From: Rubrobacter xylanophilus DSM 9941
GTDB lineage: Bacteria > Actinomycetota > Rubrobacteria > Rubrobacterales > Rubrobacteraceae
DNA: 64,000 bases
Assembly (NCBI RefSeq): GCF_000014185.1
Contig: NC_008148.1
Location: forward strand, 2,398,001-2,462,000
Reading direction: 5' to 3'
Part shown: in pieces, positions 1 to 7,086 of the stretch
How positions within the stretch are numbered: position 1 is the stretch's first letter
How the letters are laid out: every line of letters begins with the position of its first letter
The notes under the pieces: model-generated
What the model saw: the letters and a program-made list of their open reading frames with translations, nothing else
What the model was told of the DNA's origin: nothing
The model's database searches: none
Made by a program: the position numbers and the translations under genes

Positions 1-1396
1 AGGTGTTGCGCAGGTAGAAGCTGTGGGCGGCGCGGGCCATGCGGGTGGAGTCGGAGTTCCAGTAGAGCAGGTCGAAGGCGGGGGGCTTCTGGCCCATGAG
101 GTAGTTGTTGACCACGCTGGACCAGATCAGGTCGGTCGGGCGCAGCAGGTTGAACATGTTGTAGAGCGCCCGGCCCTCCAGGTAGCCCCGCTCCATCATC
201 TGCTGCTCGATAAAGTCTATCTGCGGCTCGTCGATGAACACGGAGGTGTCGCCCACGTCGGAGAAGTCCAGCAGCGAGACGATGAAGGTGGCCGGGCCGA
301 AGCGGTTCTCCCCGCCGGCCTCCAGGTAGGCGAGCGTCATGGCCAGCAGGGTGCCGCCGATGCAGTAGCCCATGGGGTTCACGGCCTCGGAGCCGGTGAT
401 CTCGCGCGCCACCTCGGCGGCCTTCAGGGGCCCCTCGTTCATGTAGTCCTCGAAGGTGGTGTCCTCCATGGAGGCGTCCGGGTTCTTCCAGGAGATCATG
501 AAGAGGGTGAACCCCTGCTCCAGCATGTACCTCACGAAGCTGTTCTCGGGCCTGAGGTCGAGGATGTAGTACTTGTTGATCCAGGGGGGTATCCACAGCA
601 GGGGCACCTCGCGGACCTTCTCGGTCCGGGGTTCGTACTGGATGAGCTCGATGAGCCGACTGCGGTAGACGACCTTCCCGGGGGTGGTGGCCAGATCCCT
701 CCCGAGCTCGAAGGCGGTCATGTCGGTCATGCTGAGGCGCCCCCGCCGGATGTCCTCCAGCAGGTTGCGCACCCCGTCGGCGAGGCTCGCGCCCCCGGTC
801 TGCATCGCCCGCCTGAGGGCCGCGGGGTTGGTGAGCAGGAAGTTGACCGGCGCCATCGCCTCCACGAACTGGCGCAGGTGGAAGCGCAGGCGGCGCTCCT
901 CTTCCTCGTCCTCCCCGGCGGTCTCCTCCGCCTCCCGCATGAGGTACTCGGAGGCCAGCAGGTAGGTCTCCTTCAGGGTCCGGTAGTAGGGGTTCTCCTC
1001 CCACTCCGGGGCGGAGAAGCGCCGGTCGGGGCGGCCCTCCCGCCGCTGCTCCGGGACCGGCAGCCCCCAAGCCCGCGAGACGGCGGCGTTCCAGGACTCC
1101 ACGGCCGCGCTCCAGGAGCGCAGGTTGTAGTCCACGGCCCGCTGCATGGCGCGGCCCGGGTCGGACATCTCCCGCAGCCAGAGCTTCTGCAGGGCCCAGA
1201 CGACCTCGGCCCAGTTTATGGGGAGCACCCGCTGCAGCGGGTTGGCCTTCCAGGCCGCCTCGACCGCCGAGATCAGGGGGTCCCTCACGGCCGCCGAGCG
1301 CGCCTGCTCCTCGAGCCCCCGCCTGAGCCACTCCCACCAGGCGCCGGACGGAACGGAGTGCCCAGAAGTCGCCGGTGTGCCGCCGGACTCGCTCAC
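1..1396 (-). CDS. phaC: class I poly(3-hydroxyalkanoate) synthase PhaC, C-terminus cut by window edge
   Basis: Polymerises 3-hydroxyacyl-CoA into PHA/PHB at the granule surface. The frame runs from GTG at 1396 to the left edge without a stop, giving 465 visible residues. It shows the lipase-box-like motif GYCIGG with the nucleophilic Cys at about residue 345, preceded by the family-typical segment PLLWIPPWINKYYILDL and an N-terminal region rich in Trp. The start is chosen because AGGAG lies seven bases upstream of GTG. It is divergent from the acyl-CoA dehydrogenase at 1508, and phaB, phaA-like and phasin genes lie within 7 kb. Family assignment is firm; the last part, including the catalytic Asp/His region, is outside the window. 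Confidence 0.95.
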   Translation of the reverse strand, partial: MSESGGTPATSGHSVPSGAWWEWLRRGLEEQARSAAVRDPLISAVEAAWKANPLQRVLPINWAEVVWALQKLWLREMSDPGRAMQRAVDYNLRSWSAAVESWNAAVSRAWGLPVPEQRREGRPDRRFSAPEWEENPYYRTLKETYLLASEYLMREAEETAGEDEEEERRLRFHLRQFVEAMAPVNFLLTNPAALRRAMQTGGASLADGVRNLLEDIRRGRLSMTDMTAFELGRDLATTPGKVVYRSRLIELIQYEPRTEKVREVPLLWIPPWINKYYILDLRPENSFVRYMLEQGFTLFMISWKNPDASMEDTTFEDYMNEGPLKAAEVAREITGSEAVNPMGYCIGGTLLAMTLAYLEAGGENRFGPATFIVSLLDFSDVGDTSVFIDEPQIDFIEQQMMERGYLEGRALYNMFNLLRPTDLIWSSVVNNYLMGQKPPAFDLLYWNSDSTRMARAAHSFYLRNT

Positions 1397-1421
1397 CGCA
1401 AGCTCCTCCCGAAAGGATCGC

Positions 1422-1449
1422 TCTCTATCACCCTCAGGGGGCAGTTTAA
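1422..1449 (-). promoter_or_regulatory. possible phaC promoter
   Basis: On the minus strand TTAAAC and TAGAGA are separated by 16 bases, about 25 bases before the phaC GTG. The match to consensus is only fair. Confidence 0.3.
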
Positions 1450-1469
1450 CCCCTCCCCACGCCCCGCGC

Positions 1470-1499
1470 TTGACCGGAGGAGGAGCCCGCGCGTATATT
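1470..1499 (+). promoter_or_regulatory. promoter of acyl-CoA dehydrogenase, predicted leaderless transcript
   Basis: TTGACC (1470-1475) and TATATT (1494-1499) are separated by 18 bases. The ATG at 1508 is only eight bases after the -10 box and has no Shine-Dalgarno sequence, so transcription probably begins at or next to the start codon. Confidence 0.65.
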
Positions 1500-1507
1500 T
1501 GCCCTGC

Positions 1508-2707
1508 ATGCCCCCAAACCCGCACAGCGCCGCGGACTTCGCCAGGACCGACCGCCTGCTCTCGCGGGAGGAGCTGGCGGTGCGCGACCGGGTGCGCGCC
1601 TTCGTGGAGGAGGAGGTGATCCCGGTCGCCGCGGAGCACTGGGACCGCGCGCAGTTCCCCTTCGGGCTCCTGAAGGGGCTCGGGGAGCTGGGCCTGCTGG
1701 GCGGCACCTACGAGAAGCGCTACGGCGGCTCCGGGATGAACAACGTGGCCTACGGCCTCGGGGTGGCCGAGCTGGCCCGCGGCTCCGGCAGCCTCTCGAC
1801 CTTCCTGCACGTACAGAGCGGGCTGGCCATGGCGGCCATCCACGAGCTGGGCAGCGAGGAGCAGAAGGAGCGCTGGCTGCCCCCCATGGCCCGCTGCGAG
1901 AAGACCGGCTGCTTCGCCCTCACCGAGCCGGAGGCCGGGAGCGACCCTGCCTCCATGCGAACCACCGCCTCGCGGGCGCCGGGCGGCTACGTGCTGGAGG
2001 GGGAGAAGCGCTGGATCGGGAACGCCTCCTTCGCGGACGTGGCCGTGGTCTGGGCGAAGGGGGAGGACGGCCGGGTGCGCGGCTTTCTGGTGGAGAAGGG
2101 CGCCGAGGGCTTCGAAGCCCGCGTGATCCCGCGCAAGGGCTCCCAGCGGGCCGTCTGGCAGGCGCACATCCGGCTGCGGCGCTGCTTCGTCCCGGAGGAG
2201 AACCGCCTCCCGCTGGCCGAGGGGCTCGGCTCGACCCTCTCCATCCTGACCCACTCCCGCTACGGGGTGGGCTGGGACGGGCTGGGACAGGCCGCCGACT
2301 GCTACGAGCGCGCGCTCGAGCACTCGCTGCGGCGAAGGCAGTTCGGCCACCCCATCGCCGCCTTCCAGCTCGTCCAGCACCGGCTCGTCAGGATGGCGAC
2401 GAGCCTCGCCGAGCTGCGGCTCCTCGCGGTGCACATGGGACGCCTGAAGGACGCCGGCGAGCTGGACCCCCCGCTGGTCTCGATGTTCAAGATGAGCAGC
2501 CTCTCCAAGGCCCGGGAGATCGCCGCCCTCGCCCGCGAGACCCTCGGCGGCAACGGCATCCTGCTGGACCACCGGGTCATGGAGCACATGGCGGACATAG
2601 AGGGAGCCTACACCTACGAGGGAACGGACGACATAAACGCCCTCATCGTCGGCCAGGCCATAACCGGCCACCGCGCCTTCGCCCCCCGCCCGGCAGGCCC
2701 CGCGTAA
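1508..2707 (+). CDS. acyl-CoA dehydrogenase, glutaryl-CoA dehydrogenase-like
   Basis: FAD enzyme that oxidises an acyl-CoA to the 2-enoyl-CoA, passing electrons to ETF. It has 399 residues, normal for the family. The FAD/substrate motif FALTEPEAGSDPASM is in the middle and YEGTDDINALIVGQAITG near the C-terminus; the Glu of YEGT is the expected catalytic base. This C-terminal motif and TEPEAGSDP resemble glutaryl-CoA dehydrogenases more than short-chain enzymes, so a decarboxylating glutaryl-CoA role is possible but unproven. A much longer open frame continues upstream, but it is the antisense of phaC; the ATG at 1508 fits the promoter and the family start. Confidence 0.9.
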   Translation: MPPNPHSAADFARTDRLLSREELAVRDRVRAFVEEEVIPVAAEHWDRAQFPFGLLKGLGELGLLGGTYEKRYGGSGMNNVAYGLGVAELARGSGSLSTFLHVQSGLAMAAIHELGSEEQKERWLPPMARCEKTGCFALTEPEAGSDPASMRTTASRAPGGYVLEGEKRWIGNASFADVAVVWAKGEDGRVRGFLVEKGAEGFEARVIPRKGSQRAVWQAHIRLRRCFVPEENRLPLAEGLGSTLSILTHSRYGVGWDGLGQAADCYERALEHSLRRRQFGHPIAAFQLVQHRLVRMATSLAELRLLAVHMGRLKDAGELDPPLVSMFKMSSLSKAREIAALARETLGGNGILLDHRVMEHMADIEGAYTYEGTDDINALIVGQAITGHRAFAPRPAGPA

Positions 2708-2726
2708 AGGGGATCACGCTCCCCCC

Positions 2727-2754
2727 TTGCCCCTCCCCCGCGCGCCGCTAGAAT
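2727..2754 (+). promoter_or_regulatory. promoter of GNAT gene
   Basis: TTGCCC (2727-2732) and TAGAAT (2749-2754) are 16 bases apart, 50 bases before the GTG start at 2804. Confidence 0.5.
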
Positions 2755-2803
2755 CTACCCGCTATGTGCGTCATGCATATTGCTGCGGGGAGGTAACGCC
2801 GGC

Positions 2804-3310
2804 GTGGAGGAGCGGACGCTTACGCTGAAGGACGGCAGCCGGGTGAGGGTCCGGCCGCTGCGGCCGCGGGAGGACGCGCCCGCGCTGGAGCGCATGTTCG
2901 GCCGCCTCAGCGACCGGACCCGCTACCTGCGCTACTTCGGGCCGAAGAAGGAGTTCCCGCGGCAGAAGCTCCGGCGCTTCGCCGGCCCGGACGGGAGAAA
3001 CCGGCTCGGGCTGGTCGCGCTGGACCCCGGCGACCCGCGGGAGATCATAGCGTTCGTCTGCTACGACCGGGAGGGGGAGGAGGAAGCCGCCGAGTACGCG
3101 GCGGTCGTGGAGGACCGCTGGCAGGGGAAGGGCCTCGGCCTCCAGATGACCCGCCTGCTCGTCGAGGAGGCCAGAGCGCGGGGCATCCGGCACCTCTACG
3201 CCCTGGTCCTCCCCGAGAACCGGCCGATGCTGGGCCTGCTCGGAAAGCTCGAGCTGCCCGACGAGCTCGGCTGGGAGGGCGGCGTGGGGCGGGTGAGCAT
3301 GCGCCTCTGA
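2804..3310 (+). CDS. GNAT-family N-acetyltransferase
   Basis: Predicted acetyl-CoA-dependent acetyltransferase of 168 residues; the acceptor is unknown. The central strand plus acetyl-CoA loop reads YAAVVEDRWQGKGLGLQMTRLL, compatible with the Q/R-x-x-G-x-G/A signature (QGKGLG). The N-terminal LKDGSRVRVRPLRPRED is typical of the acetyltransferase domain attached to acyl-CoA synthetase-type protein acetylases, here freestanding. An earlier TTG at 2780 is in frame, but a strong GGGGAGGTAA ribosome site lies between it and GTG 2804, so 2804 is preferred. The stop codon falls inside a perfect hairpin shared with the convergent thiolase gene. Confidence 0.85.
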   Translation: MEERTLTLKDGSRVRVRPLRPREDAPALERMFGRLSDRTRYLRYFGPKKEFPRQKLRRFAGPDGRNRLGLVALDPGDPREIIAFVCYDREGEEEAAEYAAVVEDRWQGKGLGLQMTRLLVEEARARGIRHLYALVLPENRPMLGLLGKLELPDELGWEGGVGRVSMRL

Positions 3311-3333
3311 GGGTTTACAGGAGGCGCATGCTC
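3295..3333. terminator. bidirectional hairpin between convergent genes
   Basis: A perfect 13-bp inverted repeat, GAGCATGCGCCTC at 3295-3307 and GAGGCGCATGCTC at 3321-3333, has a 13-base loop. The left arm encodes the last residues of the GNAT protein, so terminator and coding sequence overlap. It lies 15 bases beyond the convergent thiolase stop and probably ends both transcripts. No strong T tract follows. Confidence 0.7.
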
Positions 3334-3347
3334 GCCGGGGCCTCCCT

Positions 3348-4556
3348 CTAGACCCGCTCGAAGATCGCCGCTATGCCCATCCCCCCGCCGATACACAGGG
3401 TGACCAGCCCGTAGCGGCCGCCGGTGCGGGCGAGCTCGTGCAGGATCTTCACGGTCAGGATGGCCCCGGTGGCCCCGATGGGGTGGCCGAGGGCCACCGC
3501 GCCGCCGAGGGGGTTCAGCTTCTCCTCGGGGACCTTGAGCTCCCGCCCCACGGTAACGGCTATGGAGGCGAAGGCCTCGTTGGCCTCCACGACGTCCATG
3601 TCCTCTATGGAGAGCCCGGCCTTCTTCAGCGCCGCCCGCGAGGCCGGCACCATCCCGACCCCCATGATCGCCGGGTCCACCCCGGCCACCGCCGCCGAGA
3701 CCAGCCGCCCCGCCACCGGGAGCCCCAGCTCCTCGGCCTTGCGGGCGCTCGAGACCAGCATCATCGCGGCCCCGTCGTTGATCCCGCTGGCGTTCCCCGC
3801 GGTGACCGTGCCGCCGTCGCGCTTGAAGACCGGCTTGAGCCGGGCGAGACCCTCGAGCGTGGCGTTCTCCCGCACGTGCTCGTCCCTGGTGAACTTCACC
3901 GTCTCCTTCTTCTGGCGCACCTCCACGGGCACTATCTGCTCGTCGAAGTAGCCCTCGGCGATGGCCCGGGCCGCCCGCTGGTGGCTGCGCACCGCGTAGG
4001 CGTCGGAGTCCTCCCGGCTCACGCCGTAGCGCTCGGCGACGTTCTCGGCGGTCATGCCCATGTGGTAGTCGTTGAAGATGTCCCACAGGCCGTCGTAGAC
4101 CATGTGGTCCAGAAGGTCCGCCTTGGGCATCCCCATCCGGTAGCCGTAGCGGCCCTTGGGGAGCAAAAACGGGGCCTGGTCCATGTTCTCGATCCCGCCG
4201 GCCATCACCACCTCGGCGTCGCCGAGCGCTATCTCCTGCGCCGCCGAGACTATGGCCTGAAGCCCCGAGCCGCACATCCGGTTGAGGGTCATCGCGGGCG
4301 CCTCCACTGGGAGCCCGCTCTTTATCCCCACCTGCCGCGCGGGGTTCATCCCCTGCCCGGCGGAGAGGATGTTCCCGACTACCACCTGGTCGACCCGCTC
4401 CGGGTCCACCCCGGAGCGGGAGATGACCTCCCGGCCCACGGTGGCCCCGAGCTCGGTGGCCGGGACGTCCCTGAGCGAGCCGCCGAAGGTCCCGATCGCC
4501 GTCCTGAGCGGGGTGGAGATGACCACCTCTCTCCCGTTGCCGTTGCCGAAGCTCAT
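3348..4556 (-). CDS. acetyl-CoA C-acetyltransferase (thiolase), PhaA-like
   Basis: Condenses two acetyl-CoA to acetoacetyl-CoA, or runs the reverse thiolysis. The protein has 402 residues, normal for the family. The acyl-enzyme Cys is in NRMCGSGLQ, the catalytic His in ALGHPIGATGA and the second Cys in TLCIGGGMG. The ATG at 4556 is preferred because AAGGAGGACTTC precedes it; an in-frame codon 12 residues upstream has no ribosome site. It lies downstream of the phasin gene in the same direction but behind a strong terminator hairpin. With phaB at 6.1 kb and phaC at the left edge it completes the acetyl-CoA to PHB route, although fatty-acid degradation is an equally valid use. Confidence 0.93.
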   Translation of the reverse strand: MSFGNGNGREVVISTPLRTAIGTFGGSLRDVPATELGATVGREVISRSGVDPERVDQVVVGNILSAGQGMNPARQVGIKSGLPVEAPAMTLNRMCGSGLQAIVSAAQEIALGDAEVVMAGGIENMDQAPFLLPKGRYGYRMGMPKADLLDHMVYDGLWDIFNDYHMGMTAENVAERYGVSREDSDAYAVRSHQRAARAIAEGYFDEQIVPVEVRQKKETVKFTRDEHVRENATLEGLARLKPVFKRDGGTVTAGNASGINDGAAMMLVSSARKAEELGLPVAGRLVSAAVAGVDPAIMGVGMVPASRAALKKAGLSIEDMDVVEANEAFASIAVTVGRELKVPEEKLNPLGGAVALGHPIGATGAILTVKILHELARTGGRYGLVTLCIGGGMGIAAIFERV

Positions 4557-4597
4557 GAAGTCCTCCTTCCCTGGAAGGCTCGCGTTACGCAAAGCAC

Positions 4598-4629
4598 CGG
4601 CGGCCCGGGCATCTGTGCCCGGGCCGCCG
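4598..4629 (-). terminator. terminator of phasin gene
   Basis: A perfect 14-bp stem with TCTG as loop (arms 4598-4611 and 4616-4629) begins 28 bases after the phasin stop codon. On the minus strand it is followed by GTGCTTTGC. It would limit read-through from the phasin gene into the thiolase gene. Confidence 0.8.
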
Positions 4630-4656
4630 TCTTCGCACCTCTGGGAGACATCCCCC

Positions 4657-4989
4657 CTACCTTCCCTGCGCCCGCTGCACGCTCCCCTGGTAGTAGGCGA
4701 ACATGGAGCTCAGGAACTCGGCGTAGGCGTTCATGGACTGCCGGGCGAGCTCCTGCGCGGCCTCCTGCTGCCGCCGCTGCTGCTCCATGAGGCTCTGCGC
4801 CAGCTCCCGGTTGCCGGCGGCCTGCTCCTGCAGGTTCCGGACCACGCTGTTGAAGAAGGTCTGCGTGAGCTCGGCGTTGAGCTGCTGGGCGGAGACCGCC
4901 CGGTTGGCCATGGCCTGGTAGGTCTCGCGTACCGCCTCGGCGAACTTCTCGGCGGCCTCCTCTATCTTCTGCTGCTGCTTCTCGTCCAT
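4657..4989 (-). CDS. phasin-like PHA granule protein
   Basis: A small, acidic-to-neutral, Gln/Ala-rich helical protein of 110 residues. It has no hydrophobic signal or enzyme motif and is predicted to be one amphipathic coiled coil. The layout QQLNAELTQTFFNSVV followed by a second helix ending AYAEFLSSMFAYYQGSV fits phasin-family proteins that coat PHB granules. The assignment rests on composition plus position beside the PhaQ-type regulator, phaB and phaC; sequence similarity alone is weak. A terminator precedes it (5061-5093) and another follows it, so it is probably its own transcript from a TAAACT -10 box at 5023-5028. Confidence 0.7.
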   Translation of the reverse strand: MDEKQQQKIEEAAEKFAEAVRETYQAMANRAVSAQQLNAELTQTFFNSVVRNLQEQAAGNRELAQSLMEQQRRQQEAAQELARQSMNAYAEFLSSMFAYYQGSVQRAQGR

Positions 4990-5060
4990 CCCAGAGATCC
5001 CCTTTCCTCTTTCCCGAGCCCCAGTTTACTACCCGCCCGTGCCCCGCTCCACACGCAGCC

Positions 5061-5093
5061 GGGAGGGGCGGGGCCCCGTGCCCCGCCCCTCCC
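5061..5093 (-). terminator. terminator after second phasin-like gene
   Basis: A perfect 14-bp GC-rich stem (5061-5074 with 5080-5093) has a five-base loop, 38 bases downstream of the stop codon at 5132. It separates the regulator/phasin pair from the next phasin gene. Confidence 0.75.
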
Positions 5094-5131
5094 TAGGACG
5101 CGCAACCAACCACCGACAGCCGGGCGTCTTC

Positions 5132-5461
5132 CTACCCTCTCTCGCCGCGCGCGGGGGCCTCGAGCTGCTCCCCGTAGTGGCGCAGCGGGGCGTACAGGAG
5201 CTCCACGTACGCGTCCGCCGACTCGCGCAGGAGATCGCGCAGCGCCTCCTGCTGGCGGGCGGCGCTCTCCGCCAGACGGCGGGCCGCCTCCCTGTCGTCC
5301 TCCACCCGGTCGCGCAGCTCCTCGATCCAACGGTCCACCATCTCCTGCGCGAAGCGCACGTTGCGCTGCTGGACGACCGACAGGTGCTCCAGCATCACCC
5401 CGTAGACGCCCCAGGCGCTCTCGGCCAGCCTCTCGGCGGCCGTCACTCCGGCCTCTGCCAT
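5132..5461 (-). CDS. second phasin-like helical protein
   Basis: A 109-residue, almost entirely helical protein with Ala, Glu and Arg-rich heptads and a C-terminal segment RESADAYVELLYAPLRHYG. That end resembles the neighbouring phasin-like protein (MNAYAEFLSSMFAYYQG), suggesting an old duplication. It starts 27 bases after the PadR/PhaQ-type repressor stop and is probably co-transcribed with it. An in-frame GTG lies two codons upstream, but AAGGAG is nine bases from the ATG at 5461 and only three from the GTG, so the ATG is chosen. Predicted role: PHB granule coat; no direct biochemical motif can be seen. Confidence 0.65.
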   Translation of the reverse strand: MAEAGVTAAERLAESAWGVYGVMLEHLSVVQQRNVRFAQEMVDRWIEELRDRVEDDREAARRLAESAARQQEALRDLLRESADAYVELLYAPLRHYGEQLEAPARGERG

Positions 5462-5488
5462 GGCCACAGGCTCCTTTCCCCGCCCGCG

Positions 5489-5923
5489 CTAACGCTCCTC
5501 CCGGCCGCCGCGCCCCTCCTCGTCGGGCTCGTCCCGCATCGGGCGGCCGGTGTACATCCTGAAGAAGGTGTCCATCATCTGCTGGTACTGCTCCAGCGAC
5601 TTGGCCCAGAAGTCCAGGTAGGCCCTGCCCGCGTCGGTTATGGAGTACATCCTCCGGGCAGGCCCCCCCTTGGAGGTCTCCCAGGTGGACTTGACGATAC
5701 CGTCCTTCTCCATCTGCCGCAGCGTCCGGTAGAGCGTGCCGGGGTTCATGGCCTCAAAGCCGAACTTCGCCGCACGCTCCATCAGCTCGTAGCCGTAGGA
5801 GTTCCAGTCCCGGAGCGACAGCAGGATCACCGGCACCAGCCAGTTCCTGGGCCGGGCCTCGACCCCCCGAAACTCCTTCCCCTCAGGACCGGAGCCCCGG
5901 TGCTCCCTGTGCTCGTCGTTCAT
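5489..5923 (-). CDS. phaQ: PadR-family repressor, PhaQ-like (PHB-responsive)
   Basis: A winged-helix PadR regulator of 144 residues. The N-terminal winged helix spans about residues 25-100, with the family pattern YGYELMERAAKFGFEAMNPGTLYRTLRQMEKDG. The C-terminal helix KSLEQYQQMMDTFFRMYTG would dimerise. In Bacillus, PadR-type PhaQ represses phasin genes and is released by PHB; the gene order here, regulator then phasin, is the same, so that role is inferred. ATG 5923 is preferred over an ATG 15 bases earlier: the predicted transcript begins near 5941 and GGAAGAGAG precedes 5923. A palindrome sits between the -35 and -10 boxes of its own promoter. Confidence 0.85.
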   Translation of the reverse strand: MNDEHREHRGSGPEGKEFRGVEARPRNWLVPVILLSLRDWNSYGYELMERAAKFGFEAMNPGTLYRTLRQMEKDGIVKSTWETSKGGPARRMYSITDAGRAYLDFWAKSLEQYQQMMDTFFRMYTGRPMRDEPDEEGRGGREER

Positions 5924-5947
5924 GGATCTCTCTTCCATTATATATGC

Positions 5948-5975
5948 ATCTTACACATATGTACTCGCTTGTCAA
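5948..5975 (-). promoter_or_regulatory. phaQ promoter with overlapping operator
   Basis: On the minus strand TTGACA (5975-5970) and TAAGAT (5953-5948) are 16 bases apart. The palindrome ACATATGT (5955-5962) lies in the spacer and is the kind of core recognised by PadR proteins; a second small palindrome ATGCAT overlaps the -10 box. Autorepression is the natural reading. Confidence 0.75.
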
Positions 5976-6049
5976 GAGTCCTCGGCCACGCCCGGCACGA
6001 ACATTGTAGCGCCGTTTGCCGGCGGCCCGGTCCGGGCCTTCGGCGAGGT

Positions 6050-6078
6050 TTGAACGGGGTACGGGGGGGCACTAGACT
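6050..6078 (+). promoter_or_regulatory. phaB promoter
   Basis: TTGAAC (6050-6055) and TAGACT (6073-6078) are separated by 17 bases. The ATG of phaB is 50 bases further on, behind GGGAGGAGC. Confidence 0.7.
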
Positions 6079-6128
6079 GGTGAGGCAGGGAAGGCGGAGC
6101 AGCGTGCGGACGAGACGGGAGGAGCGTC

Positions 6129-6872
6129 ATGGGCGAGCTCAGGGGATCGGTGGCGGTAGTGACGGGGGCGGGGCGCGGCATCGGCCGGGCGATAGCCGAG
6201 GAGCTGGCGGAGGGTGGTGCGCGGGTGGTGGTCAACTACTCGCGGAGCAAGGAGCCGGCGGAGGAGCTGGTCGAGAAGATCTCCGCCTCCGGCGGGGAGG
6301 CGGTGGCGATCCAGGGCGACGTCTCCGACGCCGGGCAGGCGGCGCGGCTCATCGAGCAGACCGCGGAGAGGTTCGGCCGCATCGACGTGCTGGTCAACAA
6401 CGCCGGGATAAACATAGACCGCACGATGAGGAAGATGAGCCCCGAGGACTGGGACAGGGTCGTACAGGTGGACCTCAACAGCTGCTTCTACACCGTGAAG
6501 GCGGCCCTCCCCCACTTCGTGGAGAACGGGGGCGGCAAGATCATCAACATAAGCTCCTTCGTCGGCCAGGCCGGAAACTTCGGCCAGGCCAACTACGCCG
6601 CGGCAAAGGCGGGCATCATAGGCTTCACCAAGACCGCCGCCCTCGAGCTCGCCCGCTACAACGTCTGCGTGAACGCCGTCTGCCCGGGCTTTATCGAGAC
6701 GGACATGTTCGCCGGCGTCCCCGAAGAGGTGCAGGAGAAGATAAAGGCCCGCATCCCCCTCGGCAGGGTCGGCAAGCCCAGAGAGGTGGCCCGGGCCGTC
6801 CGCTACCTCATAGAGGACGGCGACTACATCACCGGACAGACCCTCAACGTGAACGGCGGCGTGTACATGTAG
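6129..6872 (+). CDS. phaB: acetoacetyl-CoA reductase PhaB (NADPH SDR)
   Basis: Reduces acetoacetyl-CoA to (R)-3-hydroxybutyryl-CoA, the PHB monomer. It is a classical 247-residue SDR. TGAGRGIG binds the dinucleotide, NNAG follows, and the catalytic Ser lies in NISSF near residue 142, with Tyr156 and Lys160 in NYAAAKAG. The C-terminus DYITGQTLNVNGGVYM is characteristic of PhaB/FabG enzymes. Its neighbours (phaC, thiolase, phasins, PhaQ-type repressor) favour PhaB over FabG. It has its own promoter and a hairpin terminator 26 bases after the stop codon. Confidence 0.92.
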   Translation: MGELRGSVAVVTGAGRGIGRAIAEELAEGGARVVVNYSRSKEPAEELVEKISASGGEAVAIQGDVSDAGQAARLIEQTAERFGRIDVLVNNAGINIDRTMRKMSPEDWDRVVQVDLNSCFYTVKAALPHFVENGGGKIINISSFVGQAGNFGQANYAAAKAGIIGFTKTAALELARYNVCVNAVCPGFIETDMFAGVPEEVQEKIKARIPLGRVGKPREVARAVRYLIEDGDYITGQTLNVNGGVYM

Positions 6873-6898
6873 CAGGCACGCCCAAACCCGAAAACCCC

Positions 6899-6922
6899 GC
6901 GGGCTCCCGGGAGGGAGCCCGC
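6899..6922 (+). terminator. hairpin after phaB
   Basis: A 10-bp perfect stem (6899-6908 with 6913-6922) has a GGGA loop, 26 bases after the stop codon. No T tract follows. Confidence 0.6.
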
Positions 6923-7002
6923 AAGATATGCTCTACAATGTACCGGTCTTGCCCCTCCCCCAGCGCCGGCACTGTTGCATCTCCGCATTTAGGTGCTCCG
7001 GA

Positions 7003-7027
7003 TATATAAGTAATAAACGAATATAAT
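7003..7027 (+). promoter_or_regulatory. AT-rich promoter of second SDR gene
   Basis: An unusually AT-rich block ends in a perfect TATAAT at 7022-7027. Another TATATA lies at 7003-7008, and TTGCAT is at 6975-6980 but with poor spacing. The start codon is 60 bases downstream. Confidence 0.45.
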
Positions 7028-7086
7028 CTCTCGCGGAGAGAGCAGTGCAAAACGGTACAGGCGACCAACACTGGAAAGGTGAGAAG

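Noticed and set aside
23-1507. Long plus-strand open frame running into the acyl-CoA dehydrogenase
   Set aside because: Its first 495 codons are the antisense of phaC; composition is Gly/His/Val-rich shadow and the promoter and family start lie at 1508.
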